NCBI RefSeq assembly: GCF_002234535.1
Contig: NZ_CP022521.1
Location: forward strand, 5,146,001 to 5,210,000
Length of the DNA: 64,000 nt
DNA from: Actinoalloteichus hoggarensis
Lineage (GTDB): Bacteria > Actinomycetota > Actinomycetes > Mycobacteriales > Pseudonocardiaceae
Direction of reading: 5' to 3'
Shown: piece by piece, positions 25,035-34,065 of the stretch
Layout of the letters: each line of letters begins with the position of its first letter
How positions within the stretch are numbered: the stretch's first letter is position 1
The notes under the pieces: model-generated
Told to the model about the DNA's origin: nothing
The model's database searches: none
The model's input: only the letters and a program-made list of their open reading frames with translations
Position numbers and translations under genes: made by a program

Positions 25035-26558
25035 ATGAACGCACGCGCCAGGCGACGTCCCTTTCGGATGCTCAAGATCCTCGTCACATTGAGCCTGGTG
25101 ACCGGGATCGTAGTGGGAGCGGGCGCCCTTTACCTCTGGTCCACGGCCGTGGTCGACACCGCGGACGAGATCGAGTTCGACACCCCGCTGTCGGTGCCGC
25201 CGCTGGCCGAGTCCACGATCGACGGCGAAGGCAGACGGGTATTCGATCTGGAGGTCAGGCAGGGCGAGCACGAGTTCATCGCGGGACAGTCGACGCCGAC
25301 CTGGGGAGTGAACGGCGACTACCTGGGTCCCACCCTGCGGGCGAGCCGCGGCGAGCAAGTGCTCGTCAACGTCACCAACGACGTCGGCGAGACCACGACC
25401 GTGCACTGGCACGGGATGCATCTGCCCGCCCGGATGGACGGCGGGCCGCACCAGATGATCGATCCAGGCGAGACCTGGTCGCGGACCTGGCGAATCGAGC
25501 AGCCCGCCGCCTCCCTCTGGTATCACCCGCATCTGCACGGCAACACGCTGGAGCACGTCTACCGGGGTGTGGCCGGGATGTTCCTGCTCGACGACGAGCG
25601 GTCGGGCCGGGTCGGACTGCCCGGCGAGTACGGCGTCGACGACTTCCCCCTCATCATCCAGGACAAGAAGTTCGCGGCCGACGGCACGCTGGACACCGGC
25701 GAGGGGATGGTCGCGCCGGTCGGGCTCCTCGGCGACACCATCGCGGTGAACGGCACCGTCGGCGGCTATCTCGACGTGACCACGGAGAAGGTGCGGCTGC
25801 GGTTGCTCAACGGCTCCAGCGGCCGGTTCTACGACTTCGGTCTCGCCGACGGCGGCACGATGACCATGGTGGCCTCCGACGGCGGGCTGCTGCCTGCTCC
25901 GCTGGAGATCGATCGCGTGCTGCTCTCCCCCGGTGAACGCGCCGAGGTCGTCATCGAGATGGCACCCGGTGAGGAGAAGGTGCTGCGCAGCCATCCGAAC
26001 GACCTCGGCCTGGGCCCCTGGGACGGCCGCTTCACCGGGGCGCAGGACACGCTCGACCTCGTGCAGCTGCGCGCGGCCGACACGCTGGCGCCCTCGGCGG
26101 AGATCGCCGCCGAGCTGGCGCCTGCGCCGGATCTCCGCGAGGAGGACGCGAGCACGACCCGAGAGTTCCGGATGAGCGGCAACAACATCAACGGGCGACG
26201 AATGGACATGAGCCGGATCGACGAGGTCGTCACGGTCGGCGACACCGAGGTCTGGGAGGTCAGGAACTCCAACGGCGGGACGCCGCACAACTTCCACGTC
26301 CACGACGTGCAGTTCCGGGTGCTCGACCTCGACGGGGCGCCGCCGCCCCCGGAGCTGCGCGGCTGGAAGGACACCGTCTACATCCGCCCCAACACCACGG
26401 TCCGGATCCTGATGCGCTTCGAGGACTACACCGACCCCGACTTCCCGTACATGTTCCACTGCCACCTGCTCCAACACGAGGACCGGGGCATGATGGGCCA
26501 GTTCGTGGTGGTCGAGGAGGGTGGTTCGGCGGGTACGCCGCCCGAGCACGATCACTGA
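25035..26558 (+). CDS. Membrane-anchored multicopper oxidase (CueO/SufI-like)
   Basis: 507 residues. Basic N-terminus then one hydrophobic segment (about 13-37) that anchors or exports it. Three cupredoxin domains. All copper-ligand motifs are present: HWHG (124-127), WYHPHLHG (162-169), HNFHVH (about 422-427) and HCHLLQHEDRGMM (about 478-490) with an axial Met for the type 1 copper. It should oxidise phenolic, metal (Cu+, Mn, Fe) or bilirubin-like substrates with reduction of oxygen to water at the cell surface. No copper chaperone or CopA lies nearby, so the physiological substrate is open. ATG 25035 has AAGG 9 bases upstream. Confidence 0.92.
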   Translation: MNARARRRPFRMLKILVTLSLVTGIVVGAGALYLWSTAVVDTADEIEFDTPLSVPPLAESTIDGEGRRVFDLEVRQGEHEFIAGQSTPTWGVNGDYLGPTLRASRGEQVLVNVTNDVGETTTVHWHGMHLPARMDGGPHQMIDPGETWSRTWRIEQPAASLWYHPHLHGNTLEHVYRGVAGMFLLDDERSGRVGLPGEYGVDDFPLIIQDKKFAADGTLDTGEGMVAPVGLLGDTIAVNGTVGGYLDVTTEKVRLRLLNGSSGRFYDFGLADGGTMTMVASDGGLLPAPLEIDRVLLSPGERAEVVIEMAPGEEKVLRSHPNDLGLGPWDGRFTGAQDTLDLVQLRAADTLAPSAEIAAELAPAPDLREEDASTTREFRMSGNNINGRRMDMSRIDEVVTVGDTEVWEVRNSNGGTPHNFHVHDVQFRVLDLDGAPPPPELRGWKDTVYIRPNTTVRILMRFEDYTDPDFPYMFHCHLLQHEDRGMMGQFVVVEEGGSAGTPPEHDH

Positions 26559-26624
26559 GGCCGGGCAGGGGGCGGGCGACAGCCGCCGGACTCGACGCCG
26601 CGCCGGACTCGACACCGGCGCGCG

Positions 26625-26981
26625 TCACCGGCGCGAGCGGCCCGCCCTGCGTGCCTGCTCGGCCAACGCCGATCCCTCCGCCGCCGTGCGCTCGGCGAGC
26701 TGGAACTCCTCGGGACTCGACGCCGCCGCCAGGATCGCGCCGGTGCTGTGCCACCGTTCCCGCGCCCGCCGGGCCAGGGTCGCCGCCCGCGCGGCCGGGT
26801 CGGCCTCGGTCGTCCCGGCCGCGGGCAGCAGCTCGATCTGGTGTCCGAGCCGTTCGTAGCGTGATCGGGCCCGAGCCTCGGCACCGGCCGTCTGACGACC
26901 GCGCCGCCACCGGCTCGCCACGGGAGCGACCGCGCCGAGCAGCAGCAGGACGCCGCCCGAGACCCACACCAGTGGTTCCAT
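26625..26981 (-). CDS. Small single-pass membrane protein, hypothetical
   Basis: 118 residues. One membrane helix near the N-terminus (LVWVSGGVLLLLGAVAPVA) is followed by an Arg-rich stop-transfer and a soluble Ala/Glu/Arg-rich helical tail. The ATG shares a base with the stop of the preceding gene (TGATG), so it is translated together with it. Last gene of a three-gene operon of membrane proteins. I recognise no family. Confidence 0.7.
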   Translation of the reverse strand: MEPLVWVSGGVLLLLGAVAPVASRWRRGRQTAGAEARARSRYERLGHQIELLPAAGTTEADPAARAATLARRARERWHSTGAILAAASSPEEFQLAERTAAEGSALAEQARRAGRSRR

Positions 26982-27952
26982 CAGTGCCGTCCGCCCCGCC
27001 GTCCGCGGCGCCGCCCACCGGATCGCCGACGTCCCGCCGAGTCGACGCGGGTCTCAGACGCCATCGCCTGTTCCATCCGTGCCAGCATCGTCTCCACCTC
27101 ACGATGGTCGGCCGCGGTGCTCGCCGACTCGAATCTGCCGAGGGTCCGCACGTAGTCCGCCGCGACCTCGGCACGGCGTTCGGCGGCCGAGGCGCTCGGC
27201 CGAGGCGGCTCGGCGGAGACCAGGTCCGCGAGCCGCGCGAGCCGAGTCCGCTGCCGCATCCTGGTCCCGCGCAGCTCGCGCCGTGCCGAGGCGATCGACG
27301 CCAGTCGACCGCCCAGCAGTCGCAGGATCGCGAACCCCGCCACCACCCCGAGAACCAGCCCCGCCGAGCCCAGCGCCACGAGCCACCACTGGGCGGGCGC
27401 GGGCGTGGCGACCCGGCGTTCGACGCCGTCGGCGTAGTGCTTCGCGACGGCGGCGTCGAAGGCGAGGACGAACTCCTCGATCTGCGGGGTGCGGTCCCTG
27501 GCGTCGAGGTCCACCCGGAACTCCGAGGACCGCCGGGCGTAGACGATCAGGGTCTCCAGCCAGTCGCGCGCGCTGAGCCCCTCGGTCGTGGGTTCCGGGA
27601 ACGCCGTGCCCCGGCAGACGGCGGGGCCGCTCGTGCCCTGATAGACGAGCGCGAGGTTCGCCGGATGCCGGTCCACCACCTCGACGCAGAGAGCGTAGGT
27701 GTTCTCCGCGGTGTCCTCGGGGAGCACGGCCACCAGGATCGGGCGGTCACCGACGACCTGCCGGACCCGATCGACGTCCAGGACACCGGGTTCCGCCGGG
27801 TCGACGACGGCGGCGGTGCCGCCGAGCTGCGCCGACGCGCGCCGGAGAGCCTCCGGTGTCGTCCAGTGGTCGAACTGCTGCCAGGCGACGAGGGCGAGGC
27901 CGACCAGCAGGCCGAACCGCAGCCACCAGGGAATCCGTCGACGGATGCTCAT
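26981..27952 (-). CDS. Membrane protein with TPM-like extracytoplasmic module, hypothetical
   Basis: 323 residues. Signal-anchor helix (WWLRFGLLVGLALVAW, about 9-24), an outside domain with PGVLDVDRVRQVVGDRPILVAVLP and a YALCVEVVDRHPANLALVY core, a second helix (WWLVALGSAGLVLGVVAGFAIL, about 190), and a basic cytoplasmic tail ending in an Arg/Gly stretch. The outside domain shares its VxxVxDRPILVAVLP pattern with the repeats of the upstream gene product. ATGA overlap with that gene and TGATG with the next. The module reminds me of TPM/DUF-type domains, but I cannot assign a function. Confidence 0.7.
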   Translation of the reverse strand: MSIRRRIPWWLRFGLLVGLALVAWQQFDHWTTPEALRRASAQLGGTAAVVDPAEPGVLDVDRVRQVVGDRPILVAVLPEDTAENTYALCVEVVDRHPANLALVYQGTSGPAVCRGTAFPEPTTEGLSARDWLETLIVYARRSSEFRVDLDARDRTPQIEEFVLAFDAAVAKHYADGVERRVATPAPAQWWLVALGSAGLVLGVVAGFAILRLLGGRLASIASARRELRGTRMRQRTRLARLADLVSAEPPRPSASAAERRAEVAADYVRTLGRFESASTAADHREVETMLARMEQAMASETRVDSAGRRRSGGRRRGRRGGRH

Positions 27953-29322
27953 CCGCGATCGCTCCCTCGTCGTCGATCGGCGGCGTCGAGGAGACCGTGG
28001 CCGTCGGCCGCGACGGCGAGCACCTCGCGGACCACGTCCGACGAGGTGGTGTCCTCGAGCAGGTCGCGTGCCGTGGCGTGTCGTTCGGCCGCGTCGGCGA
28101 TCCGTCGGGCGGTTCCGTCGGCGTCGCTCGCGGGAACGTCCACGGTGACCAGCCGCGCGCCGAGCCGGGTGATCTCCGCCAACGCCTGTGCGCGCAGGAG
28201 TCGCAGCGCGCTCGCCTCGGCATTACGGCGGCGGGCGACCGATCTCGCCCACCAGAGCAGTGAGCCGCCGCCCACCGCGAGCGCCGTGAGCGAGAAGACC
28301 CACGGGGCGATCCGTTCCCATAACTCCCTGGTCAGGATGGGCTCGACCTGCGGCCTGCCGAACGGTTCCCCGACCCGGAGCTCCCCGAGCCGCAGGAGGA
28401 ACTGGTCGATCAGCGCGCCCATCGGGGCGCCCCAGAAGGCGAACCCGCTCTCCCACAGGCCGAAGGTGTAGAAGCGCGCGGAGTCGATCTGCTGCTGTTC
28501 GGGCCCCGCGGCCTCCAGCCAGCGACCGTGGACGACCACCACCAGATCGTCAGGGAAGACGGCGGCGAGTTCGGGCAGCAGATCCGGCAGGCCGTCCGCC
28601 GCAGGGGACGCGGGCAGTTGCGCGACCCGGATCGTCAGGTCGGGGACCACGGCGGCCCAGTCCTCGCTCGGCCGGATCGGCGCGTCCACGCCGGGTGCGT
28701 GGTAGACCTCGCCGCGCCGCAGGGTGTCGACGATCTCCGTCACCTGCGCCGGATCGGCAGGCACCCGTACTGGCTCGGCGTCGTCGGATTCGGTGGTTCC
28801 GTCCTCCAGGTGTCGCAGGCTGAGCAGCAGCGGCCCGGTGACGTCGTGGTGCGCATAGCGCAGGAGCAGGCCGTCGAGCTCGGTGGCGGCGGCCTTCCCG
28901 CCGTTCGGCATCAGCCGCACGTCCAGGCCGGTGACCAGCACGAGGCGGAGACCCTGATCCGATGCCCAGTCGGACAGCGGCCGCCGCACCTCGTCGTAGT
29001 GCCCTCCCTGTCGGTCCAGGCCGGTGAAGGGGGCGAGGAGGATCCTGGTGTCGGCGTCGAGTCGATCGAGCACTCGGTCCTCGTCGAATCGGGCGATCGA
29101 GCCGGGTGCCCGATAGACCTGCTCGGTCAGCAGCACGCGCTGTGCCTCGGCGAGGTCGAGCGGCGGCGGGTCGACATCCCCGGGTTCCGCGGTCGTTCGA
29201 TCGACTTGCTCGGCGATGGACGGGGCGGCGTGCCCGGCGACGTGCGCGGGCATCAGGAACAGGAGCAGCAGCATGCCGGCCACGAGCAGCGATCCGGCGG
29301 ATCGCCGTAAGGCGCGACGCAT
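27949..29322 (-). CDS. Large membrane protein with two extracytoplasmic repeats, hypothetical
   Basis: 457 residues; a strong AGGAGGTGTT lies just upstream of the ATG. Cleavable-type signal segment (about 9-30). Two related outside modules follow: TEQVYRAPGSIARFDEDRVL with ILLAPFTGLDR, and RRGEVYHAPGVDAPIRPSED with TIRVAQLPA and DLVVVVHGRW. Then a membrane helix (IAPWVFSLTALAVGGGSLLWW, about 335) and a cytoplasmic helical domain. Leader gene of the three-gene operon. The repeated 'VY-APG ... I-VA-LP' core also occurs in the next protein, so together they may form one surface complex. Function unknown. Confidence 0.7.
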   Translation of the reverse strand: MRRALRRSAGSLLVAGMLLLLFLMPAHVAGHAAPSIAEQVDRTTAEPGDVDPPPLDLAEAQRVLLTEQVYRAPGSIARFDEDRVLDRLDADTRILLAPFTGLDRQGGHYDEVRRPLSDWASDQGLRLVLVTGLDVRLMPNGGKAAATELDGLLLRYAHHDVTGPLLLSLRHLEDGTTESDDAEPVRVPADPAQVTEIVDTLRRGEVYHAPGVDAPIRPSEDWAAVVPDLTIRVAQLPASPAADGLPDLLPELAAVFPDDLVVVVHGRWLEAAGPEQQQIDSARFYTFGLWESGFAFWGAPMGALIDQFLLRLGELRVGEPFGRPQVEPILTRELWERIAPWVFSLTALAVGGGSLLWWARSVARRRNAEASALRLLRAQALAEITRLGARLVTVDVPASDADGTARRIADAAERHATARDLLEDTTSSDVVREVLAVAADGHGLLDAADRRRGSDRG

Positions 29323-29931
29323 CGCGGAACACCTCCTTCACCGACAGCGGACTGGAGGCCCGGCTGCCACTGGTCTGAGGAGATTAGGCCTTCGGGCGGG
29401 CGGCCGTGGTGGGCGGTGTCCGAGTCGGGATCCCGCAGGCAGTCGACCTGGCCGGATCGGACTCGGACTGATCGGCCGGATCAGGCTCGGCCGGTCGCAT
29501 GGCGGCACCAGCCGGCCGGGCTCCTCGACGCTGCCGGGAAGGTCGCGCCGGACCGGCGTGGGCCGCCGCGCTGCGGCAGCGGCCGCGCCGAGGAAGGACG
29601 CGACGATCGTGAGCGAGCGGGCCGGTCCCCGACCGGTGGTCATCCGGTCGGGGGTGAAGTTCACCGATTCGTCGGAGGCCTCGTCACGCGGTCCGCGTCG
29701 CCGGGCCGATCGCGCAGCCCGCGAACCGCCCGGCGGCGACAGGCAGCCGCCGAGCGGCAGAGCGTGCCACCGCACCGAAGCACCCGTCTCACCAGCGAAC
29801 ATCTCGACGAACTCCGCCCTGATCCCGGCGGCCGGGCGTGGGGCGGGTCGGCGGCCGCGCGCAAGCCGACGGTGCCTGGCATCCCGGCCGTCCGAGGGGC
29901 GACGGCGGCGACCCGGCACGAGGGTGAACGC
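29323..29931. other. 609-bp divergent gap with one strong inverted repeat
   Basis: It separates the membrane operon (minus) from the secreted-protein gene (plus). Apart from the inverted repeat at 29627-29653, I see only high-GC sequence with shadow frames on both strands. Promoters for both sides must lie here. Confidence 0.45.
29627..29653. repeat. Perfect 10-bp inverted repeat in the divergent gap
   Basis: CCCCGACCGG (29627-29636) and CCGGTCGGGG (29644-29653) with a 7-nt spacer. It is about 280 bp from the plus-strand start and 305 bp from the minus-strand start. It could be a hairpin that insulates the two promoters, a terminator of an unseen transcript, or a protein-binding site. Confidence 0.5.
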
Positions 29932-31035
29932 ATGAGACGACGGTTCCTGCTCGCCGGCATGCTGGTCGCGCTGACGGCCGCCTTCATCCAGATCCCGTCC
30001 GCCCACGGGCAGACCGAGGCGGTGCACTCGGCCGACGTCCGGGTGTCGGCGAGCGGCATCAGCGCGCCCGACACGCTGCCCACCGGCAACGTGACCCTCG
30101 ACATCAGCACGGACGATCCGGCGGGCACCTGGCTCGTCCTCGTCCGGCTCGACCCCGACACGTCGTTGGCGGGCTATCTCGACAACCTGCGGACCGCCTA
30201 CGGCGACGACGAGGAGGCCGCCCTGATCGCCCGGCGCGAGATCGCGGAGACCGTGCGGATGCTGGGCGGTGCGATCCTCTCCGACACCCCGGCGTCGGTC
30301 ACCATGGTCCTGACTCCCGGCGTCCATCACCTGGTCGACATTCAGGACGCCACCGAGCCCGACCTCGCCGAGCGGGTGCGTCCGGTGCGGGTCACGCCGG
30401 TCCGCGCCGACGTCGCCCAGCAGCCCGCCCAGCAGCCGGCTCAGCAGCCGGCTCAGGCACCCGCGCTGCTCACCATGGTCGACACCGAGCACGGCCCGCG
30501 CTATCGCGTGCCGGACCGACTGGTGACGGGCCGTCCGATCGTCATGCTCAACAGAGGCGGCCAGCCCTACGAGGCGATCCTGATGCCCGTCCGTCCCGGA
30601 ACCACCCCCGCCGACCTCGACGAGTTCTTCCAGGGCATCAACGGCGTCCGGCCCGCACAGGCCGCGCCGCCCTTCATCGGCGAGGGCACCGGATCGGCTC
30701 CGTTGTCCCCGGATCGTCTGATGACCTTCGACGCGGACCTGCCGCCAGGCCAGTACGCGATCATCAGCTGGGTGGAGGACCTCGAGACCGGGCGGATCTC
30801 CTCGGCGCTGGGCCTGCACGCGCTGGTCACCCTGGTCGATCCTGCGGAGCCCACCCCAGAGGCCGCGGCGACGCCCGCGGGCGAACCCGTATCTCCGGGC
30901 GTCACCGCGACCTCCTCAGGCCGTCGGGGCCACCTGCGGCACGGGCGTGTCGCCATCCGTTCGAGTGCCCCCGAACGGATCACCGCTGTCGGTGACCAGA
31001 CCTACTCTCGGCCCACATCGACCGCGAGGGTGTGA
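29932..31035 (+). CDS. Secreted hypothetical protein with QQPA repeat linker
   Basis: 367 residues from ATG 29932 with GAGGGTG upstream. Signal peptide about 1-26 (cleavage near AHG-QT). The mature part has a beta-rich domain (ADVRVSASGISAPDTLPTGNVTLDI; about 30-155), a QQPA repeat linker (about 163-175), and a second domain (about 180-300) containing RYRVPDRLVTGRPIVMLNRGG and LPPGQYAIISWVED. Both halves resemble an internally duplicated 'claims-to-bind' beta-sandwich seen in secreted actinobacterial proteins. No anchor or sortase motif was found. Divergent from the membrane operon and 46 bp before the WGR gene. Confidence 0.65.
   Translation: MRRRFLLAGMLVALTAAFIQIPSAHGQTEAVHSADVRVSASGISAPDTLPTGNVTLDISTDDPAGTWLVLVRLDPDTSLAGYLDNLRTAYGDDEEAALIARREIAETVRMLGGAILSDTPASVTMVLTPGVHHLVDIQDATEPDLAERVRPVRVTPVRADVAQQPAQQPAQQPAQAPALLTMVDTEHGPRYRVPDRLVTGRPIVMLNRGGQPYEAILMPVRPGTTPADLDEFFQGINGVRPAQAAPPFIGEGTGSAPLSPDRLMTFDADLPPGQYAIISWVEDLETGRISSALGLHALVTLVDPAEPTPEAAATPAGEPVSPGVTATSSGRRGHLRHGRVAIRSSAPERITAVGDQTYSRPTSTARV
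30420..30458 (+). repeat. 12-bp coding repeat (Gln-Gln-Pro-Ala)
   Basis: About three consecutive copies of a unit close to CAGCAGCCGGCT, giving a flexible linker between the two domains of the secreted protein. Confidence 0.6.
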
Positions 31036-31081
31036 AGCCAGCAGACCTCGCCGGAACGGGATCAGCGAGGGAGCAGCCACC

Positions 31082-32536
31082 ATGTCCGACTACGCCGCGC
31101 AGGCCGACCAGGTCACCTACCTGGAGTTATCCGAGGACGGGGGCGGCGCGCACAAGTTCTACGAGGTCCGAGTCGTGGGCACCGAGGTGACGATCACCTA
31201 CGGACGCATCGGCGACGCGGGCCAGGTCCGGTCCAGCTCCTTCGCCACCCACGAGAAGGCGCTCGCCGCTGCGGACCGCAAGCTGGCCGAGAAGCGGCGG
31301 AAGGGCTACGCCCCCGCCGTGCGCGGCGTCCGCAAGCGGCGCGCGGTCACCCGGCGCGAGATCGTCAGCACCCGATCGTCGGCCAGTCAGGCCCCGGTGC
31401 TGTGGCGGTTCGACTCCGGGGCGGCGGCCTTCGGCATCTACGTCGACGACGATCACGCCTGGGTGGGCAACCAGTCCGGCGACGTCTACACCCTCGCCCA
31501 CGACGGCACCGTGACCGGCCGGTTCGGGCTGCCGGACGGCGTGAGGTGCATCGTCTCCGACGACTTCTGGATCTACGCGGGCTGCGACGACGGCCGTGTC
31601 TACGACCTCGGCGGGAAGATCCCGCACGTCGCCTACGAGATCGCCGACGATGTCGACATCTACTGGCTCGACATCAACGACGGCGTGCTCGGCGTGTCCG
31701 ACGCGCGCGGCGGGATCACCACCGTCGACCACGAGGACGAGTTCCAGTGGCGCCGCAAGAGCCTCGGCGGCGGCGGCTGGATGGTCCGGTGCGACGACGA
31801 CGGCGTCTACCACGGTCATGACCAGGGCGTCACCCGCTACGGATCACGCGACGGCGAGCAGATCTGGCACACCTCGACGGTCGGCCAGGTGCTGTTCGGC
31901 TGGCAGGAGGACAGCGAGGTGTTCGCGGGCACCTCCCGAGGCTGGGTGCACGCCATCGGCAAGCACGACGGCGCCGAGCGGGCCCGCTACCGCTGCGACG
32001 CCGCCGTCTTCTCCTGTGCGACCTCGCCGGACGGCCGTTTCGTCTTCGCGGGCGACAATCACTCCTCCGTCTACTGTTTCGCCGCCGACGGCACTCGGCT
32101 GTGGAAGCTGGGCACCGGCTGCGGGTCGGCGTTCTCCATGCAGTACCACCGGGAGCGGCTCTACGTCGTCACCACCCAAGGCACGCTGGCCTGCATCGAC
32201 GCCGGTGAGAGCGCCGTGCGCGACGCCGAGGAGGGCCGCCTGCCGACGGCCGCCGACGTCAAGGCCACCGGCTGGGAACGGGTCACCCCGACAGCGCGGA
32301 TCGAGACGGTGACCGTGTCCCAGGCAGGCAGCTCGAGCGGTGTCGAGGTCGAATGCGTGCAGGAGAACGGGCGCACCCGCATCCGGGTGACCTCGCCCGG
32401 CTTCGATCCGACGTGGCGGGTGCAGTTCCCCAAGCACATCCGTGTTCCCGGCGCCCGTTACCTGGTCACCGAGGTGCTGCCCTCGGAGCGCGGCGGCTTC
32501 TACCGCGCCAGGGGCGAGATCCGGCGGCTGCTCTGA
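31082..32536 (+). CDS. WGR-domain protein fused to a PQQ/WD40-like beta-propeller
   Basis: 484 residues; GAGGGAG precedes ATG 31082. The N-terminus (about 10-85) is a WGR-like domain: YLELSEDGGGAHKFYEVRV, TITYGRIGDAGQ, and a helix FATHEKALAAADRKLAEKRRKGY, the fold that contacts DNA in PARPs and occurs in MolR-type bacterial proteins. Residues about 105-385 have six or so propeller repeats (FDSGAAAFGIYVDDDHAWVGNQ, GDVYTLAHDGTVTGRFGLPDGV, VFSCATSPDGRFVFAGDNHS). A C-terminal beta module (about 400-484) ends in FYRARGEIRRLL. No signal peptide, so it is cytoplasmic. The role is unknown; a DNA- or protein-binding sensor is possible. Confidence 0.75.
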   Translation: MSDYAAQADQVTYLELSEDGGGAHKFYEVRVVGTEVTITYGRIGDAGQVRSSSFATHEKALAAADRKLAEKRRKGYAPAVRGVRKRRAVTRREIVSTRSSASQAPVLWRFDSGAAAFGIYVDDDHAWVGNQSGDVYTLAHDGTVTGRFGLPDGVRCIVSDDFWIYAGCDDGRVYDLGGKIPHVAYEIADDVDIYWLDINDGVLGVSDARGGITTVDHEDEFQWRRKSLGGGGWMVRCDDDGVYHGHDQGVTRYGSRDGEQIWHTSTVGQVLFGWQEDSEVFAGTSRGWVHAIGKHDGAERARYRCDAAVFSCATSPDGRFVFAGDNHSSVYCFAADGTRLWKLGTGCGSAFSMQYHRERLYVVTTQGTLACIDAGESAVRDAEEGRLPTAADVKATGWERVTPTARIETVTVSQAGSSSGVEVECVQENGRTRIRVTSPGFDPTWRVQFPKHIRVPGARYLVTEVLPSERGGFYRARGEIRRLL

Positions 32537-32540
32537 GCCG

Positions 32541-32574
32541 CGGTGCGGGCACGGATCGTCTCGTGCCCGCACCG
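32541..32574. terminator. Perfect 13-bp hairpin after the WGR gene
   Basis: CGGTGCGGGCACG (32541-32553) pairs with CGTGCCCGCACCG (32562-32574) around an 8-nt loop, starting 5 bp after the WGR stop codon. It is a bidirectional-type terminator between convergent genes. Confidence 0.75.
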
Positions 32575-32589
32575 GGGACCACCGGGCGG

Positions 32590-32621
32590 GTCGACGAGGC
32601 CTCACCACAGGCCTCGTCGAC
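32590..32621. terminator. Second perfect 13-bp hairpin, overlapping the end of the convergent gene
   Basis: GTCGACGAGGCCT (32590-32602) pairs with AGGCCTCGTCGAC (32609-32621) around a 6-nt loop. It contains the stop codon of the minus-strand gene ending at 32602, so it acts on transcripts arriving from the WGR side or folds the 3' end of the opposite mRNA. Together with 32541-32574 it forms a tandem pair. Confidence 0.65.
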
Positions 32622-32967
32622 TGCGCGGCCGATACTGCCTGGGCACGTAGACGCCGTCCTGCACCCGAGCCGCCGGTTGGCGCGGCGCGCCCCTGGTCCG
32701 CGGATCGGGCAGCGAGAGCAGTTCCAGCACGGCGTCTTCGAAAGTGCCGTCGAAACTCCAGATCACCCGTCCGATTCCGCCCTGCGCGGCGTCCTCGGAT
32801 CGCCAGGCGGTGGCATCATCCTCTGATCGGACATGGAGTGCGTCGATATGGCCGGGCCAGCCGAAGGTGGCGACCAATGTGAAGGGAACGGCGGCGTCCC
32901 CCGGTGCCCGCGAGAACTGGAAACCGCGTTTCATGAGTTGATCGAGAAGATCGTCTACCGGAGCCAT
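32602..32967 (-). CDS. Small hypothetical protein
   Basis: 121 residues from ATG 32967, picked because CAGGAG lies six bases upstream; a longer frame to 33111 has no such site. The N-terminal half (VDDLLDQLMKRGFQFSR, then PFTLVATFGWPGHIDALHVRSEDDATAW) looks like a compact alpha/beta domain; a central GRVIWSFDGTFEDAVLELLSLPDP follows, and the last 35 residues are Arg/Pro-rich. No signal or membrane segment. Family not recognised; it converges on the WGR gene. Confidence 0.65.
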   Translation of the reverse strand: MAPVDDLLDQLMKRGFQFSRAPGDAAVPFTLVATFGWPGHIDALHVRSEDDATAWRSEDAAQGGIGRVIWSFDGTFEDAVLELLSLPDPRTRGAPRQPAARVQDGVYVPRQYRPRSRRGLW

Positions 32968-34065
32968 GGGAACTCCTGAATATCGTGGCGCGGGGTCGGA
33001 TAAGCCGCCACGGCCATCGACCGAGTGCGCACACGCGGGCACGATGAATCGCGGCGGGTGCTCCTCGGTGGCCCCGACATCGGCCATCCAGTCGTTTCGA
33101 TACCACATCACCGCAGGTCACAGACGTGACCGACGCGCCGATGAAAGTCAGGGCGACTCGGTCGGGACTACCCCGGAACACTACTCGACGACCGGAGAAG
33201 ACTTTACCGAGAAAACGGCGGCACTCAGCGCCGGAGTACCCGCGACGCTGGCGAGAACGGGGCAGCAAGCAGCGATCCTGGACGAGGGCGGCCGGGCACC
33301 GGGACGTCCGGCCCTCGAGATGCCGACAATGCGGCGGTGTCACAAAGCTGAGGAGGACCTACGACGATCACCCGGCGAGAGACCACTCTCGACGGGATCG
33401 CTCTTCATCGCCACGACGTGCACGCGAGGAAGGGGACACCAGAGAGCGCTCGAAAGTCTGACCGGAAACGAGCACCACGAGTATGCCCTATCAACCGGCC
33501 GGTGGTCTACACCTGCGAAGTGAAATGCACCGAATTCGCGGTTCACCAGCGGATTCTCCCGCCGACGGGAGCAGGCACATCGGCGAAATCGGGGCCTGGA
33601 GCGTTTCCATTGCAATCGCGGAGAGGAGCCTTCGGCCGATTGTCGCGCAGCGGGTGCAGGGCACGCCGATAAGATCACCGAGCCGGCCGGCGGCCGGTCC
33701 CGCACTGGTCACGAAGGCCCTTCACCTGCGAATAACGGTACGTGATCACGTCTGGCGGCTGCTCCTCGAAGCCGCGCTCCAGCGGGTTGCCAGCGCCGTC
33801 GTTCACCGTCGACGTGGTGAACACAATCGCGATCGCGCGTATTCGCATCGGCGGACCGGGGTGGCGGATCGCTGTCCGAGCCCACGCCGTGGGGCCGCGG
33901 CGGCCCGGACGCGGTCCGAGGCCGCCCGCCGGCGTGCAGCGCTCTGGGCCGCTCGACGCGCCGTCTCCGCCGACCGCCGCCGGGCGGGCGGGCCCGGACC
34001 GACGTCGCCCATCGGCCCCCCGCCCGCTCGGCCACCTTGTTCGCCTTGTTCACCTCGTTCGCCGG
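32968..34065. other. 1.1-kb stretch without a credible gene, lower GC
   Basis: Between the small hypothetical gene and the P450 gene. GC by eye is nearer 60% over much of it, against 70% or more around it. Frames on both strands encode Arg/Ser-rich, domain-free products without good ribosome-binding sites. A 12-bp palindrome ACGTGATCACGT is at 33740-33751. It may be a decayed or laterally acquired remnant; no recognisable protein remnant was found. Confidence 0.4.

Noticed and set aside
29338-30819. 493-codon minus-strand frame
   Set aside because: It lies opposite the secreted-protein gene, which has a clear signal peptide and ribosome-binding site.
33340-33705. 121-codon minus-strand frame in the lower-GC island
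   Set aside because: Arg/Ser/Pro-rich, no recognisable domain, no ribosome-binding site.
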